A stretch of DNA of 64,000 bases from JAAXIE01 sp965263155 (GTDB taxonomy: Bacteria > Chloroflexota > Dehalococcoidia > Lucifugimonadales > JAAXIE01). Position 1 is the first letter of the stretch; each line of letters begins with the position of its first letter. Of the stretch, positions 8,902-16,578 are shown piece by piece. The DNA is taken from the NCBI GenBank assembly GCA_965263155.1, contig OZ253586.1, forward strand, positions 2,604,001 to 2,668,000, written 5' to 3'. The translations under genes were made by a program, and so were the position numbers. Under the pieces are notes generated by a model. The model made no database searches and was not told the origin of the DNA. It saw only the letters and a program-made list of their open reading frames with translations.

Positions 8902-9876
8902 TCAGCTATCTGGCCACAACCAACACTGCGAAGACCAAGTCATTACCAAGTCGTTGGATCCACTGACCCGGCGTGCGCCAACGAACGACACCGTGGAACC
9001 TTCCATCCCGGATAGTTCGCCCAGGAGTTGCGATGGCACAGCCCGGACAGTGATGCGGTCTCTAGGATGGTTACCGCCACTGACATCAAGAACCAAATAA
9101 GGCAGTGGTCCGGGGTGCACTATTGTCAGTGTGCCAATCACCGTGCACATAACATCGGTCCAGGAACTGTCGGCTTCCCTCAAGAAATCATGGCAGACAG
9201 GCTTGAATTGGCACCACCGGCAACTAGCACTACTCGGTCTACCACTGACTGACCCTTTGGATGCCAGAAGGTTAAAGTCGTCAAGTAGCTGCATCGCTTC
9301 CACCACGGCCCTCGTTGCGTCCTCTGGAGTGGCCGCTACGTCCGTGGGTCCGTCCACCAAACTCTCTATCGTCACCTTGCTTGGCCAGACCTCTTCGTTC
9401 TCATAGACCAACGCCGAATACAGCAACATCTGTCGGAGGTACGCTGGCCGGATTCCACTTGGATTTTCTGGGTCGGCCTCCTGGTCCACGACCAGCCCCG
9501 TCTTGTAGTCGGTGATTTCGACCCCGGAGTCCGCGCGGCGGACTAGGTCGATCCGGCCAACTAGCCGCCCTCCTTGTCCCTCATACCTCACTTCAGGCTG
9601 AGTGTGAACCGAATTGGCAGGGGGTTCAGTAGGCGGACGTGTCCGCCGCGATGCGATCCTTGACGCAGCACGGGTGGCGCTGGCCTTTTTCAACGCATAC
9701 CCCGCCCACTGGTAAGGGGCCGGGACCGAGTCTAGAGCCTTAGTCCCCATGGAGAAGACCTCTGCCTCCAGCTGCTCCGCCCACCTGTGTTCTATCGCAC
9801 TGGCCAAATCGTCGGCCGCTAAGTTATCGAATTCGCCTTTCGCGGCACCTTCGACCAGGTGATGGAAAACGTTTTG
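8902..9876 (-). pseudogene. PD-(D/E)XK (RecB/Cas4-like) nuclease, N-terminally truncated
   Basis: The reading frame is open from an in-frame TAG at 9877-9879 to the stop at 8902. It begins NVFHHLVEGAAKGEF, the normal His-containing first helix of a PDDEXK_1 nuclease. The core then follows: GRLVGRIDLVRR with the metal-binding Asp, EITDYKTG with the D-x-K pair, and YLRQMLLYSALV with the QxxxY motif. CRWCQFKPVC resembles the C-terminal cysteines of a Fe-S cluster domain, whose first Cys should lie in the missing N-terminus. A TTG at 9807 could restart translation but would lose the His helix. Related proteins trim DNA ends in AddAB/Cas4-like systems. The truncation suggests it is dead. Confidence 0.7.
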
Positions 9877-9879
9877 CTA

Positions 9880-10223
9880 TGCCCACCAGTAGACGCATGA
9901 GAGAGAGTGGGGTTCCTTGGTGAGTTACTAGAGTGTGTACTTGATAACAATCTAATCACTGTGATTCTTGGTTGCAAGAGCATAATGCACCTGTCGCATT
10001 CGCAGAATTGCACTGTCTGAGTGCAAACGTTTGTCGCATCGAAGAAGTGTCTCCGGGCACTTGTGGGAACGTTGGGGGGATTGATGATGTTCTCGTCGGT
10101 GAAAGTTTTTCCCTAGAGGAGGGGCCCCGACCCCCCAGCAGGCGCGCAAGCAGGTCCGCTGACCCTACAACGCCAAGCATGGTATCTTGCCCATCCCAAC
10201 CATCCCAACAAAGGAGGGGAGCG
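9880..10223. other. Intergenic region
   Basis: About 340 bases between the nuclease remnant and the next gene. It should hold the promoter of the 10224 gene; I do not see a clean -35/-10 pair. The ribosome binding site AAGGAGGGG at 10211-10219 is strong and fixes the start of that gene. Confidence 0.5.
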
Positions 10224-10811
10224 ATGCGTACTATTGGCGGTGTCATCAAGCACAAGCGCAAGTTACTGTTGATGGTCGCTGTCGTGATTGTGTCGGGGGC
10301 GGTCGCCGCGGCCGCCGAGCCTCCGCCGATGCCGGAAACCGTGCCGACCCCAACCCTTCCGTCTCCATCGCCTGCCTACACCCTGGCCGAACTGGAGGAA
10401 CTCAAGCTGCTGGCGATGAATACGGCGATGCGTCTGGTTGTGATGGGAACTGAGCTTGAGGTGCCCGACGACGCTGTCGTAGACAGCCTGCAGGCGAAAA
10501 GCGGCCAGCAAAATCAGGAAGCTCTAGCCACTGTAGCCCGTATCGTCGCAGAGCGGATCAGTCAGACACCGGCTGGAGAAACTGCGCCGGTTTACGCGGT
10601 CCGCCCACTCCCACTTCCTGTCTACATGGTTGTTCGTGATGGCGAGATGGCGTCGGTTTCAAAGAGCACTGGCGAGTTTATGGTCGGGGAGGAACACCAA
10701 GAGACGTTCCAATTCCTGATCGACCAATTGGGGCAAGAAAATATGCGCCTGCTTGTCAGTGAGGTGTATGAGACGTTATGGGGTCCCTTCCGAGGCGAGG
10801 AGGGGGAATAG
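10224..10811 (+). CDS. Membrane-anchored or secreted protein of unknown function
   Basis: 195 residues, with a near-perfect AAGGAGGGG ribosome binding site 4 bases before ATG 10224. The N-terminus is a basic stretch followed by a hydrophobic helix (LLLMVAVVIVSGAVAAAAE), a signal peptide or anchor, then a Pro-rich linker (PPPMPETVPTPTLPSPSP). The outer domain of about 140 residues is predicted helical and acidic at the end (FRGEEGE). I recognise no family. The stop is only 2 bases before the next gene's ATG at 10814, so it was probably co-transcribed with that broken matrixin-like protease; a role as partner or propeptide-like inhibitor is possible but unsupported. Confidence 0.75.
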   Translation: MRTIGGVIKHKRKLLLMVAVVIVSGAVAAAAEPPPMPETVPTPTLPSPSPAYTLAELEELKLLAMNTAMRLVVMGTELEVPDDAVVDSLQAKSGQQNQEALATVARIVAERISQTPAGETAPVYAVRPLPLPVYMVVRDGEMASVSKSTGEFMVGEEHQETFQFLIDQLGQENMRLLVSEVYETLWGPFRGEEGE

Positions 10812-10813
10812 CA

Positions 10814-11449
10814 ATGAGGTGGATTAAACTCTCCGTAATGTCTATGTTCCTTGGGTTCACCGCGCTTCTCGTCACGAGCGGCAACGTCGCGGTCAACCAT
10901 TACACCTACATGCAGGAGAACCCTCACGACCGGTCGAGATTCTTCCGACGAGTACCCGTTCAACGCGAATTTTCTCATTTGGGCTCTCGGCCCATGGCAA
11001 ACGGACTGGCAACACGACGGCAACTTCGGGGCCGGGGCTGTGGCGGGCGATCCAGCTATGGACAGAGGCCGCTCCTGAGCTGGACTTCAACCACAATCCC
11101 CTATCCGCGCAACCTCTACTTCCGAAAGTATTGATGCCCGGGGATATTTGCATGGGCCTGCATGGTACCGAACTACGTCATACCCGACCACGAACGGGAG
11201 GCTGACTATCTATTTGCTGGGGAGATACGCTTGACAATGGGCCAAGTCAATCTGACCGAGCAGGGCTTCATAGACCAGGTGCTCCATGAGCTCGGGCACT
11301 GAATAGGCTTGGACGAACAGTCCGAACCAGGCAACTTTCGCTTGTCGACCTTCTCCTATTCCTACGCTCAGTTCCGCCAGGCATACGGTGCTGTGTCAGT
11401 CTCGAATTATTCCTGTACTTTGTATGGAACGGGCGCGTCCTGGGGGTAG
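10814..11449 (+). pseudogene. Matrixin-like zinc metalloprotease, broken
   Basis: The gene starts with a signal peptide (MRWIKLSVMSMFLGFTALLV) 2 bases after the upstream gene. Reading then switches frame near 10945, where a coding-looking segment (FNANFLIWALGPWQTDWQHD) appears, and later returns to the first frame. There it reads CPGIFAWACMVPNYVIPDHE and on to GFIDQVLHELGH, stop, IGLDEQ. This is the metzincin zinc site HExGHxxG followed by an Asp, with a TGA (11300-11302) in the middle of the motif; another in-frame TGA is at 11132. A family member would be a secreted Zn protease. Two nonsense codons plus frameshifts make this a pseudogene. Its 3' end overlaps the convergent gene at 11407. 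Confidence 0.65.
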
Positions 11450-11817
11450 AAACTTGTGGCGAGAATACCGCCGCCCACATCGAGGACTATGACCATGTAG
11501 GGGTAGGACTCGTACCGACGGGCTATCGTTCCGGTGAGCGCGATAACCCAGACCGTATGCCCGTCCAGGCTCGGCGCCGCCATGCCCACCAGACGCCCGT
11601 ACTCCTCCCAACGGACGCGGCAAATAGAGGAGCCACGAGGCTCTCCTCGTAGACCAAGGGATTCCGCGTGGCTCAGTGCCATCCGGTACGCCTCCTCCCT
11701 AGAAACGGGAACGGCGTCGGGCTTGGGACGCCGATAGTGCCACACAGATGCTGCGGGCGCTATCGGCTCAACAAGCCCAAGGCGACGCCCCAGCCGTCTT
11801 AGCAATTGAGACCTCAT
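11407..11817 (-). CDS. Small protein of unknown family (paralogue of 13858-14298)
   Basis: 136 residues starting at ATG 11817. It is homologous over its whole length to the product at 13858: both have a basic Leu-rich N-terminus (RRLGRR), then a helix of the form xxxYxxAL, a motif around GLxGxP, and a hydrophobic VWVIALTG/VWMVVLAG strand. Both then continue (Y)PxxxxxxxxGxxxxxxxYPxDxPVPxx. The fold may be a small alpha/beta PepSY-like domain, but this is a guess. It ends the minus-strand run 13163-11407 of small secreted or membrane proteins, and converges on the broken matrixin gene. Confidence 0.65.
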   Translation of the reverse strand: MRSQLLRRLGRRLGLVEPIAPAASVWHYRRPKPDAVPVSREEAYRMALSHAESLGLRGEPRGSSICRVRWEEYGRLVGMAAPSLDGHTVWVIALTGTIARRYESYPYMVIVLDVGGGILATSFYPQDAPVPYKVQE

Positions 11818-11897
11818 GGTGTTTGGGCGACGTGGAGAACATCCTGCCGCACTCGCGGAGAGCCTTATCCTCTGGGGTCATGTTGCACGTCCCATGT

Positions 11898-11957
11898 TTA
11901 CAGGAACAGGGTTATCAACAGGACCACCCACACAAGCGCCTTTGCCAAGGCGAGCAT
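11898..11957 (-). CDS. Possible 19-residue hydrophobic peptide
   Basis: The ATG lies 2 bases after the stop of the 11960-12673 gene and the frame encodes MLALAKALVWVVLLITLFL, a single hydrophobic helix. The tight coupling is suggestive of a small membrane peptide read by translational reinitiation. Without comparative data it may equally be a leftover or chance frame. Confidence 0.25.
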   Translation of the reverse strand: MLALAKALVWVVLLITLFL

Positions 11958-11959
11958 AC

Positions 11960-12673
11960 CTACTGTGGGAATGCGCTCTGGTCGAGGACCTGATATTCCA
12001 GCAGGGTGACTTCTCGCCTCAATGTTCCCGTCCCATCGTAGCTAGAGAAGCGATGCAGCAAGGGATCATCACTGACCAGCTCAATCACCGTCTTCACCGT
12101 CTCTGCAGGGCCAGTCTCGTCTTCGGGAAGATCGACGGTTGTGTCATATATGAGGCTGGTACGCCCATTCAGCATTCCCTGTCCTCTGGCTGAATACCCG
12201 TCTGTCTCAAGGCGTTGGGGTAGAGACCACATGTCGGTTAGCTGCGCACCAAGCCCTGCTCCTGACCCTGCAGGCAACTCAAGGGTCAAGTTATCCAGCA
12301 GGTCGCTGAAGACAGTGACGGTGCCATCTGTCTCCGAGGTATACACCAAATTGCCATTAGTGTCGTATGTCTTACTTTTCTCCGCCTTACGACTGATGTC
12401 TTCCCCTATGAGTGTCCATACCTCCTGAATGGTCATCGCAGGATGTCCTTCACCTGTGGCGAGGTTATTGTGCGAGATTTTTCGATACAGCACTGACCCC
12501 TCGGTTAGACTGGAGAGCAGAGAGTCCCGATGCTCCTTGGCTTCAAGTGCTATCTCCCGGGCAGACACCAAACTGCTCTGGCTATTAGAGGCAGTCCACC
12601 ACAGTGCAAAACCAAGGATCAGCACACTGATTGCTATCGTTGGTAAGACGTATCTCTTTTTGATGACTGTCAT
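11960..12673 (-). CDS. Single-pass membrane-anchored protein, unknown function
   Basis: 237 residues from ATG 12673. One N-terminal membrane helix (VLPTIAISVLILGFALWW) is followed by an extracytoplasmic domain of about 205 residues with alternating beta-type segments (SKTYDTNGNLVYTSETDGT, TSLIYDTTVDLP, HRFSSYDGTGTLRREVTLLE). The pattern is like lipid-binding or RseB/LolA-type sensor folds, but I cannot assign a family. It lies 16 bases after the stop of the 12690-13163 gene on the same strand, so the two are likely an operon, followed by the small gene at 11407. Confidence 0.7.
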   Translation of the reverse strand: MTVIKKRYVLPTIAISVLILGFALWWTASNSQSSLVSAREIALEAKEHRDSLLSSLTEGSVLYRKISHNNLATGEGHPAMTIQEVWTLIGEDISRKAEKSKTYDTNGNLVYTSETDGTVTVFSDLLDNLTLELPAGSGAGLGAQLTDMWSLPQRLETDGYSARGQGMLNGRTSLIYDTTVDLPEDETGPAETVKTVIELVSDDPLLHRFSSYDGTGTLRREVTLLEYQVLDQSAFPQ

Positions 12674-12689
12674 TCGATACCCCTCTATT

Positions 12690-13163
12690 CTATCCGTTTG
12701 GATGGGGTCTCACTTTGGCCCCCACGTGCATGTGAGCACCCTCGGCCCAATGTCCCGTCCAGTGCCAGACTTGGGGTGGTGTTGCCTGACAAGCCGGGCT
12801 TAGGCGAGAACTACCGGATGCTGCCACGACGCTGGTATTCGTCTTCTCCACCGTAGTGGGTCCCCAGATATAAAACGGTGAATCTACTAGACAGACCTCC
12901 AGCCCTGCTGTCCGAGCCTTGAGTTTATCATTTCGCGGTGATGTCTCGGTGGCGCCGCTCCCCCTCGCTCGACTGGTGTTGAGATTCAGCGCATTGGCAC
13001 AGTCCATAGTAAACTCACCATCACCCTCACCATGTTCATGACTATCACATCCATCTTCGTCGGCTGCTAGGGTCAAATTCGGCAGGAGCGAGAAGAGTAT
13101 CAGGGCCAGTAGGCCCCCGACTCCCACCATGCCTATTCTCCAAGTTATTGACCTCTCAACCAT
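12690..13163 (-). CDS. Small secreted protein, unknown function
   Basis: 157 residues from the ATG at 13163, which has a perfect AGGAGG 5-6 bases upstream; the longer frame to 13247 is rejected. The N-terminus is a signal peptide (WRIGMVGVGGLLALILFSLL, then LTLAAD). The mature part is rich in His, Asp, Ser and Thr with four cysteines and no recognisable domain. DGCDSHEHGEGDGEFTMDC could bind metal, which is speculation. It is the first gene of a probable operon with 11960-12673. Confidence 0.7.
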   Translation of the reverse strand: MVERSITWRIGMVGVGGLLALILFSLLPNLTLAADEDGCDSHEHGEGDGEFTMDCANALNLNTSRARGSGATETSPRNDKLKARTAGLEVCLVDSPFYIWGPTTVEKTNTSVVAASGSSRLSPACQATPPQVWHWTGHWAEGAHMHVGAKVRPHPNG

Positions 13164-13857
13164 GTCTCCTCCTGTTCGGTGTGGATTCCCACGGATACGA
13201 GACCTCCTTTCGTACTGGGCGACGTATGCCATGATGAAGGTTGACACATATCAAGACCTTCCGCTGCCCGATAGGTGTGTCACCCGTACGCATTAGAAGA
13301 GGAGGATTAAGGACGTGAGCAACATAGTTCGAACATAAGGACTTCCAGCCCTTTTTATAAGTGCCGCGGCACTCCTTTGCTATCGAGAATTGTTTGGTTC
13401 TCTTGAGAGCAGTTCTGTAATTGAGACAGGTACTATTCGCACTTTCGGGTTCAACGATTTGGTGAGGTCTAAAGCGACTACCATAGTCGGGACTTCAACC
13501 CCATCAGGATACGTCGGGGGACGAGATAGCCGTAGGATCTCTAGTCTAGCAGGGTGCGGAAAAAGAGTTTGTGAGTTAGGATGCCAAGGAGACGGAACCG
13601 GCACGGGGGAGTCTGGGTCAGGGCAACCCGGCTCCCCCTCTCATATATTCGTCAGTCTGGTCCACGCAAAACAGTAATCGTGAGAGCCTTGTGCGTGATC
13701 CTCCAAGTGCGATCATCCACCCGGAGATTATAATCAGAACAGTGTGGAGAGCTCGGATGAGCACAGCACCACCAAGGTACACGCGAGGCCAAACGCAGCC
13801 ATGGCCGGATGGGTCCACGTCCTATGGTTACTCCATAGGCAGCTCTAAGAAGATCAA
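13164..13857. other. Intergenic region with an IS end and a short decayed frame
   Basis: About 690 bases. On the minus strand 13380-13530 reads VPTMVVALDLTKSLNPKVRI and onward, which looks like a remnant of a coding region; it is interrupted by the solo IS end at 13547. No promoter or terminator can be assigned with confidence. Confidence 0.4.
13547..13600 (+). repeat. Solo left end of the IS5-like element
   Basis: The sequence TAGCAGGGTGCGGAAAAAGA and the following bases to about 13600 match the left end of copy B at 1530-1583 (shared TTTGTGAGTTAGGATGCC). No transposase follows. It marks a fifth, almost wholly deleted insertion. Confidence 0.8.
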
Positions 13858-14298
13858 GTGCTGAGAAAGCTGAGGCACCTCTTGGGACGGGGCGGCGATG
13901 GGGCCGACGGCCCTGAGACCACCGTGACCTGGCACCGACCTGGCGGGATGTCGCCGCGGGGCTCGTCCTCCGCCCCGTCCAACGAACAGGAGGTGTATGA
14001 GAGGGCGCTGGAGGTTGCCCGGGAGAACGGTCTCGTGGGGAGGCCCCAAGAGTACGGCGTCAAACGTGTGCCTCGCGGCGAGTACACCGCGGCCACCGGC
14101 CAGCACTGGGACGATGGACTTGATGCAATGGAAGTGTGGATGGTTGTCCTGGCCGGAAGGTTCGATGACGGGATGGGGAGCATCTACCCCCATGTCCTGA
14201 TGGCCATGAACCTGGACGGGGACCCGGTGGGAATGGACCTCTACCCTGATGACAGGCCCGTTCCCTTCGAGCCCGACAGGGTGCCCCCGTCTCAATGA
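13858..14298 (+). CDS. Small protein of unknown family (paralogue of 11407-11817)
   Basis: 146 residues from a GTG at 13858; no strong ribosome binding site is seen, but the N-terminus (LRKLRHLLGRG) aligns with that of the paralogue at 11407 (RSQLLRRLGRR), which supports it. After a Pro/Ser-rich linker come EVYERALEVARENGLVGRPQ, EVWMVVLAGRF and MDLYPDDRPVPFEPD, matching the paralogue in order. No signal peptide, membrane helix or catalytic motif is evident. A strong terminator follows at 14347, so it is a separate transcription unit. Confidence 0.7.
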   Translation: MLRKLRHLLGRGGDGADGPETTVTWHRPGGMSPRGSSSAPSNEQEVYERALEVARENGLVGRPQEYGVKRVPRGEYTAATGQHWDDGLDAMEVWMVVLAGRFDDGMGSIYPHVLMAMNLDGDPVGMDLYPDDRPVPFEPDRVPPSQ

Positions 14299-14346
14299 AA
14301 TTGAAGTCTCAACGAGATGTACCCCCGCCGTGCCCGCTTGACAGTT

Positions 14347-14387
14347 AAGTGGAACCGTGTAAATGCACTTACACGGTTCCACTTTTT
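14347..14387 (+). terminator. Rho-independent terminator
   Basis: A perfect 16-bp stem (AAGTGGAACCGTGTAA pairing with TTACACGGTTCCACTT) with loop atgcac runs into a T tract. It lies about 50 bases after the 13858 gene and should end that transcript. The A-rich left arm makes it potentially bidirectional. Confidence 0.9.
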
Positions 14388-14410
14388 AGGGAAGTGAGGA
14401 CAACGTCCGA

Positions 14411-15082
14411 ATGCAGACAACGATAGTGTGTGCGATCGGCGTTCCCATGCGTGGTCCGCACGCAATCACTCCAACTCCCCGTTGGACTGCGCCGCCGACA
14501 CCATCACCAGCTCCCGGACCCTTCGATATGAGCGCACGGGAGTTCGTGGCCCGGTTCACATAGTGCATGGCGAACACCTCGGACCCTGTGTATCCAGAGG
14601 ATCCCGTGCCGGCGTTGGACGCCATGGAGGCCGCCAGCATAAAGGTCGAGGAACTCTTTCGACATCTCTTCGAGAACATCAACCCGGTCTGAAAGGTACA
14701 GGGTCCCAACTTGGCGAGCAAGGGACTTGATGGACACCAGTTCAACTCGACTCTCTTCATAGAGTGCGGCGTGTGGATGCTGGCAGGGGACGAGTACCGT
14801 CCCTGGGACAGATGGGAGTCGATGATCGCCGATGGCTACAAGGAGATCGTCTGCGAGAAGCGGGCCGAGTGGGAGGACGGCGTGGGTTACTCTTCCCTGC
14901 GTGGGTACATCCTGGAGCGGATGTACCGGACCGAGTCGGCCATGCTCTACCAAAGTATGGGAAACCGAATCACCGGGCGGGCTGTCTCCATCGAAGAGGG
15001 GTGCGGAATCATGTCGGGAGGAGTCCCGACACCTTCACCGACACCGGACGGGCGCCCACCCCTGCCGTTTCCAATTGAGTGA
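14411..15082 (+). pseudogene. Broken gene for a Pro-rich, probably exported protein
   Basis: From ATG 14411 a frame reads a short hydrophobic start, a Pro/Thr linker (TPTPRWTAPPTPSPAPGP) and EFVARFT, then meets TAG at 14561. The same frame continues as coding-looking sequence (DPVYPEDPVPALDAM, KVEELFRHLFENIN) to a TGA at 14690. A second frame from 14711 to 15082 reads ECGVWMLAGDEYRPWDRWES and GYILERMYRTESAMLYQSMG and looks equally genuine. I take these as one decaying gene with a nonsense codon and a frameshift. The family is not recognised. Confidence 0.45.
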
Positions 15083-15089
15083 AGCCAAG

Positions 15090-15386
15090 ATGTCCCAGTA
15101 TCGGGATGAGAAAGATGGTGATGATATGGCAGACCCAAACAAGGGCACTGATGTTACGGAAGGTCTGGCAGCCTTCTTTACTGTTGTGTCACGAGCAATT
15201 ATCGATATTGACTCAGAGCCACCTGAAAGTCGCTCAACCGAATTTCTAATCGCCCGGATAGATAGCCTGGTTGAGACAACAATTCGGGATAACCCGCTTG
15301 ACCTTGAGGATGAGATGCTGTCTCACGTTCAGACGCTCCATCGGCAATTTCACAGGGTGACACGGGGTTGGCAGGCATCATCTTGA
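15090..15386 (+). CDS. Small acidic protein, unknown function
   Basis: 98 residues from ATG 15090, a few bases after the stop of the preceding broken gene. It is predicted mostly helical and acidic (FLIARIDSLVETTIRDNPLD, EMLSHVQTLHRQFHRVTRGW) with no known domain. A second possible start is the ATG at 15126. Cytoplasmic by composition. Confidence 0.5.
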   Translation: MSQYRDEKDGDDMADPNKGTDVTEGLAAFFTVVSRAIIDIDSEPPESRSTEFLIARIDSLVETTIRDNPLDLEDEMLSHVQTLHRQFHRVTRGWQASS

Positions 15387-15588
15387 ACTCCTCCTATGTT
15401 TCTTGGTCTCCGCCCCGAATTAGTTCCAAACGGAGACGACTCCTCCTTGTGGGAGATGTTAATATGCCGTCACCCGCAATACGTATCAGCCAATGGCAAT
15501 CGCAAGGAGCCTGTACAAATGCCAAGACTCCCCGGCGTTACACCTATAGCGGCAGGGATAGCCCACGCTTTGACTTGGTGCGCTGGGC

Positions 15589-15945
15589 TTGACTATCGGT
15601 CCCGCGTACGAAGGCGTATCGGTAACTGCCACTACACCCGGCGAGTCCGCAAGCGAGACCACCAGGGTCACCGCTACGCTGGTTGAACTGAACGGGTTAT
15701 GGGTCCTCTGGTTGCTACTGGTTCCCGTCCTGCTGACGGGTCTGGCACTGTTGGCTATCCGGTTAACAGACGCTGGGCAGGCAAGGCGCACAGCACTCTT
15801 GTGGGCGTCCGCGCTATCTCTTTTAGCATTCTGCGCAGTGGCAATTTTCTCGATCGGCGTATTCTACGCGCCAGCAGCGCTGGCTCTACTGTTTGCAGCT
15901 ATCACCGGACACGTAGGGTCGAGAACCGGCAAGATCGACGCATGA
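15589..15945 (+). CDS. Small integral membrane protein, probably missing its N-terminus
   Basis: About 118 codons. After a short beta-rich lead (VSVTATTPGESASETTRVTA) come three hydrophobic helices (LWVLWLLLVPVLLTGLALLA, ALLWASALSLLAFCAVAIFS, FYAPAALALLFAAITGHVG). The frame has only a TTG near 15589 and is closed by an in-frame TGA a few codons upstream, so the normal start or signal sequence may be lost. Chloroflexota carry many such proteins after extracellular Ca-x-beta-like domains, but this one cannot be named. Confidence 0.5.
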   Translation: MTIGPAYEGVSVTATTPGESASETTRVTATLVELNGLWVLWLLLVPVLLTGLALLAIRLTDAGQARRTALLWASALSLLAFCAVAIFSIGVFYAPAALALLFAAITGHVGSRTGKIDA

Positions 15946-16094
15946 GATTATACTTGGGGCAACGATGTGGCAACTTCACCCCGAGCTCCACTCTACGGTC
16001 GAAGGCTCCACTCGCCTGGACTCGAACTTTCCTTCCTTTGGGATCTAAGGGCCCCCACCAGTTCAAACATGGTACTGCCTACCGTCAAGTCAGG

Positions 16095-16140
16095 CCCACC
16101 TAACTGGACAAAATCAAGAACCTTCGTGATTAGGTTCACT
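16095..16140 (+). repeat. Dispersed 40-bp repeat, copy R2
   Basis: Shares 22 identical bases (16104-16125) with R1 at 6192-6213 in the opposite orientation and a diverged version with R3 at 30961-31003. It lies in a non-coding region about 110 bases before a terminator. Confidence 0.55.
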
Positions 16141-16234
16141 TTCGCTCCGTAGTCCCTCCCTCGTCCCACTCCGTGGGCGAAAGCCCGCCCCAGAGCTACG
16201 GGACAGGCTTCCCCGCAACGGAAAGTACGACCAT

Positions 16235-16271
16235 CAGGCCCCTGGCGATCCAGCAGGGGCCTTCGTTTTTT
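16235..16271 (+). terminator. Rho-independent terminator
   Basis: GGCCCCTG and CAGGGGCC pair around a short loop, followed by TTCGTTTTTT. It lies about 290 bases past the 15589 gene and is the only clear end of plus-strand transcription before the convergent giant gene. Confidence 0.85.
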
Positions 16272-16384
16272 CCTGACTGCCGATTGTCTTAGAGAGTATG
16301 TGACTATCCCGACCGGCACTGACCTGATCCCCGAGAACCGATCCGGGATCAATGTTAGGATTCCGGACAAAACGGGGGTTGAGA

Positions 16385-16450
16385 CATGACCGGGGGAACC
16401 ACACTGCAGAGGAAATCATCAACAAATTGAGAGAGGCGGAGGTGGTCATC
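16385..16450 (+). pseudogene. IS3-family OrfA, N-terminal remnant
   Basis: The frame reads HDRGNHTAEEIINKLREAEV, which is the start of the helix-turn-helix protein OrfA of IS3-family elements (typically xxRHTPEEIIxKLREAEVxL). It stops resembling OrfA after about 22 codons. The only other IS3 remnant here is an OrfB fossil at 26409-26852 in the opposite orientation. Confidence 0.6.
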
Positions 16451-16578
16451 TCCTCTTGTTGTTCAGAACGATTTGTCCTACACCCTGATTGCTTTCATTG
16501 CTTCGTCTCAAGGTTGTTGATCACCTTCACAGCTATACGAGCTTAGTCTGGCTTCGGGAGCATGGCTGACCTCATCGG

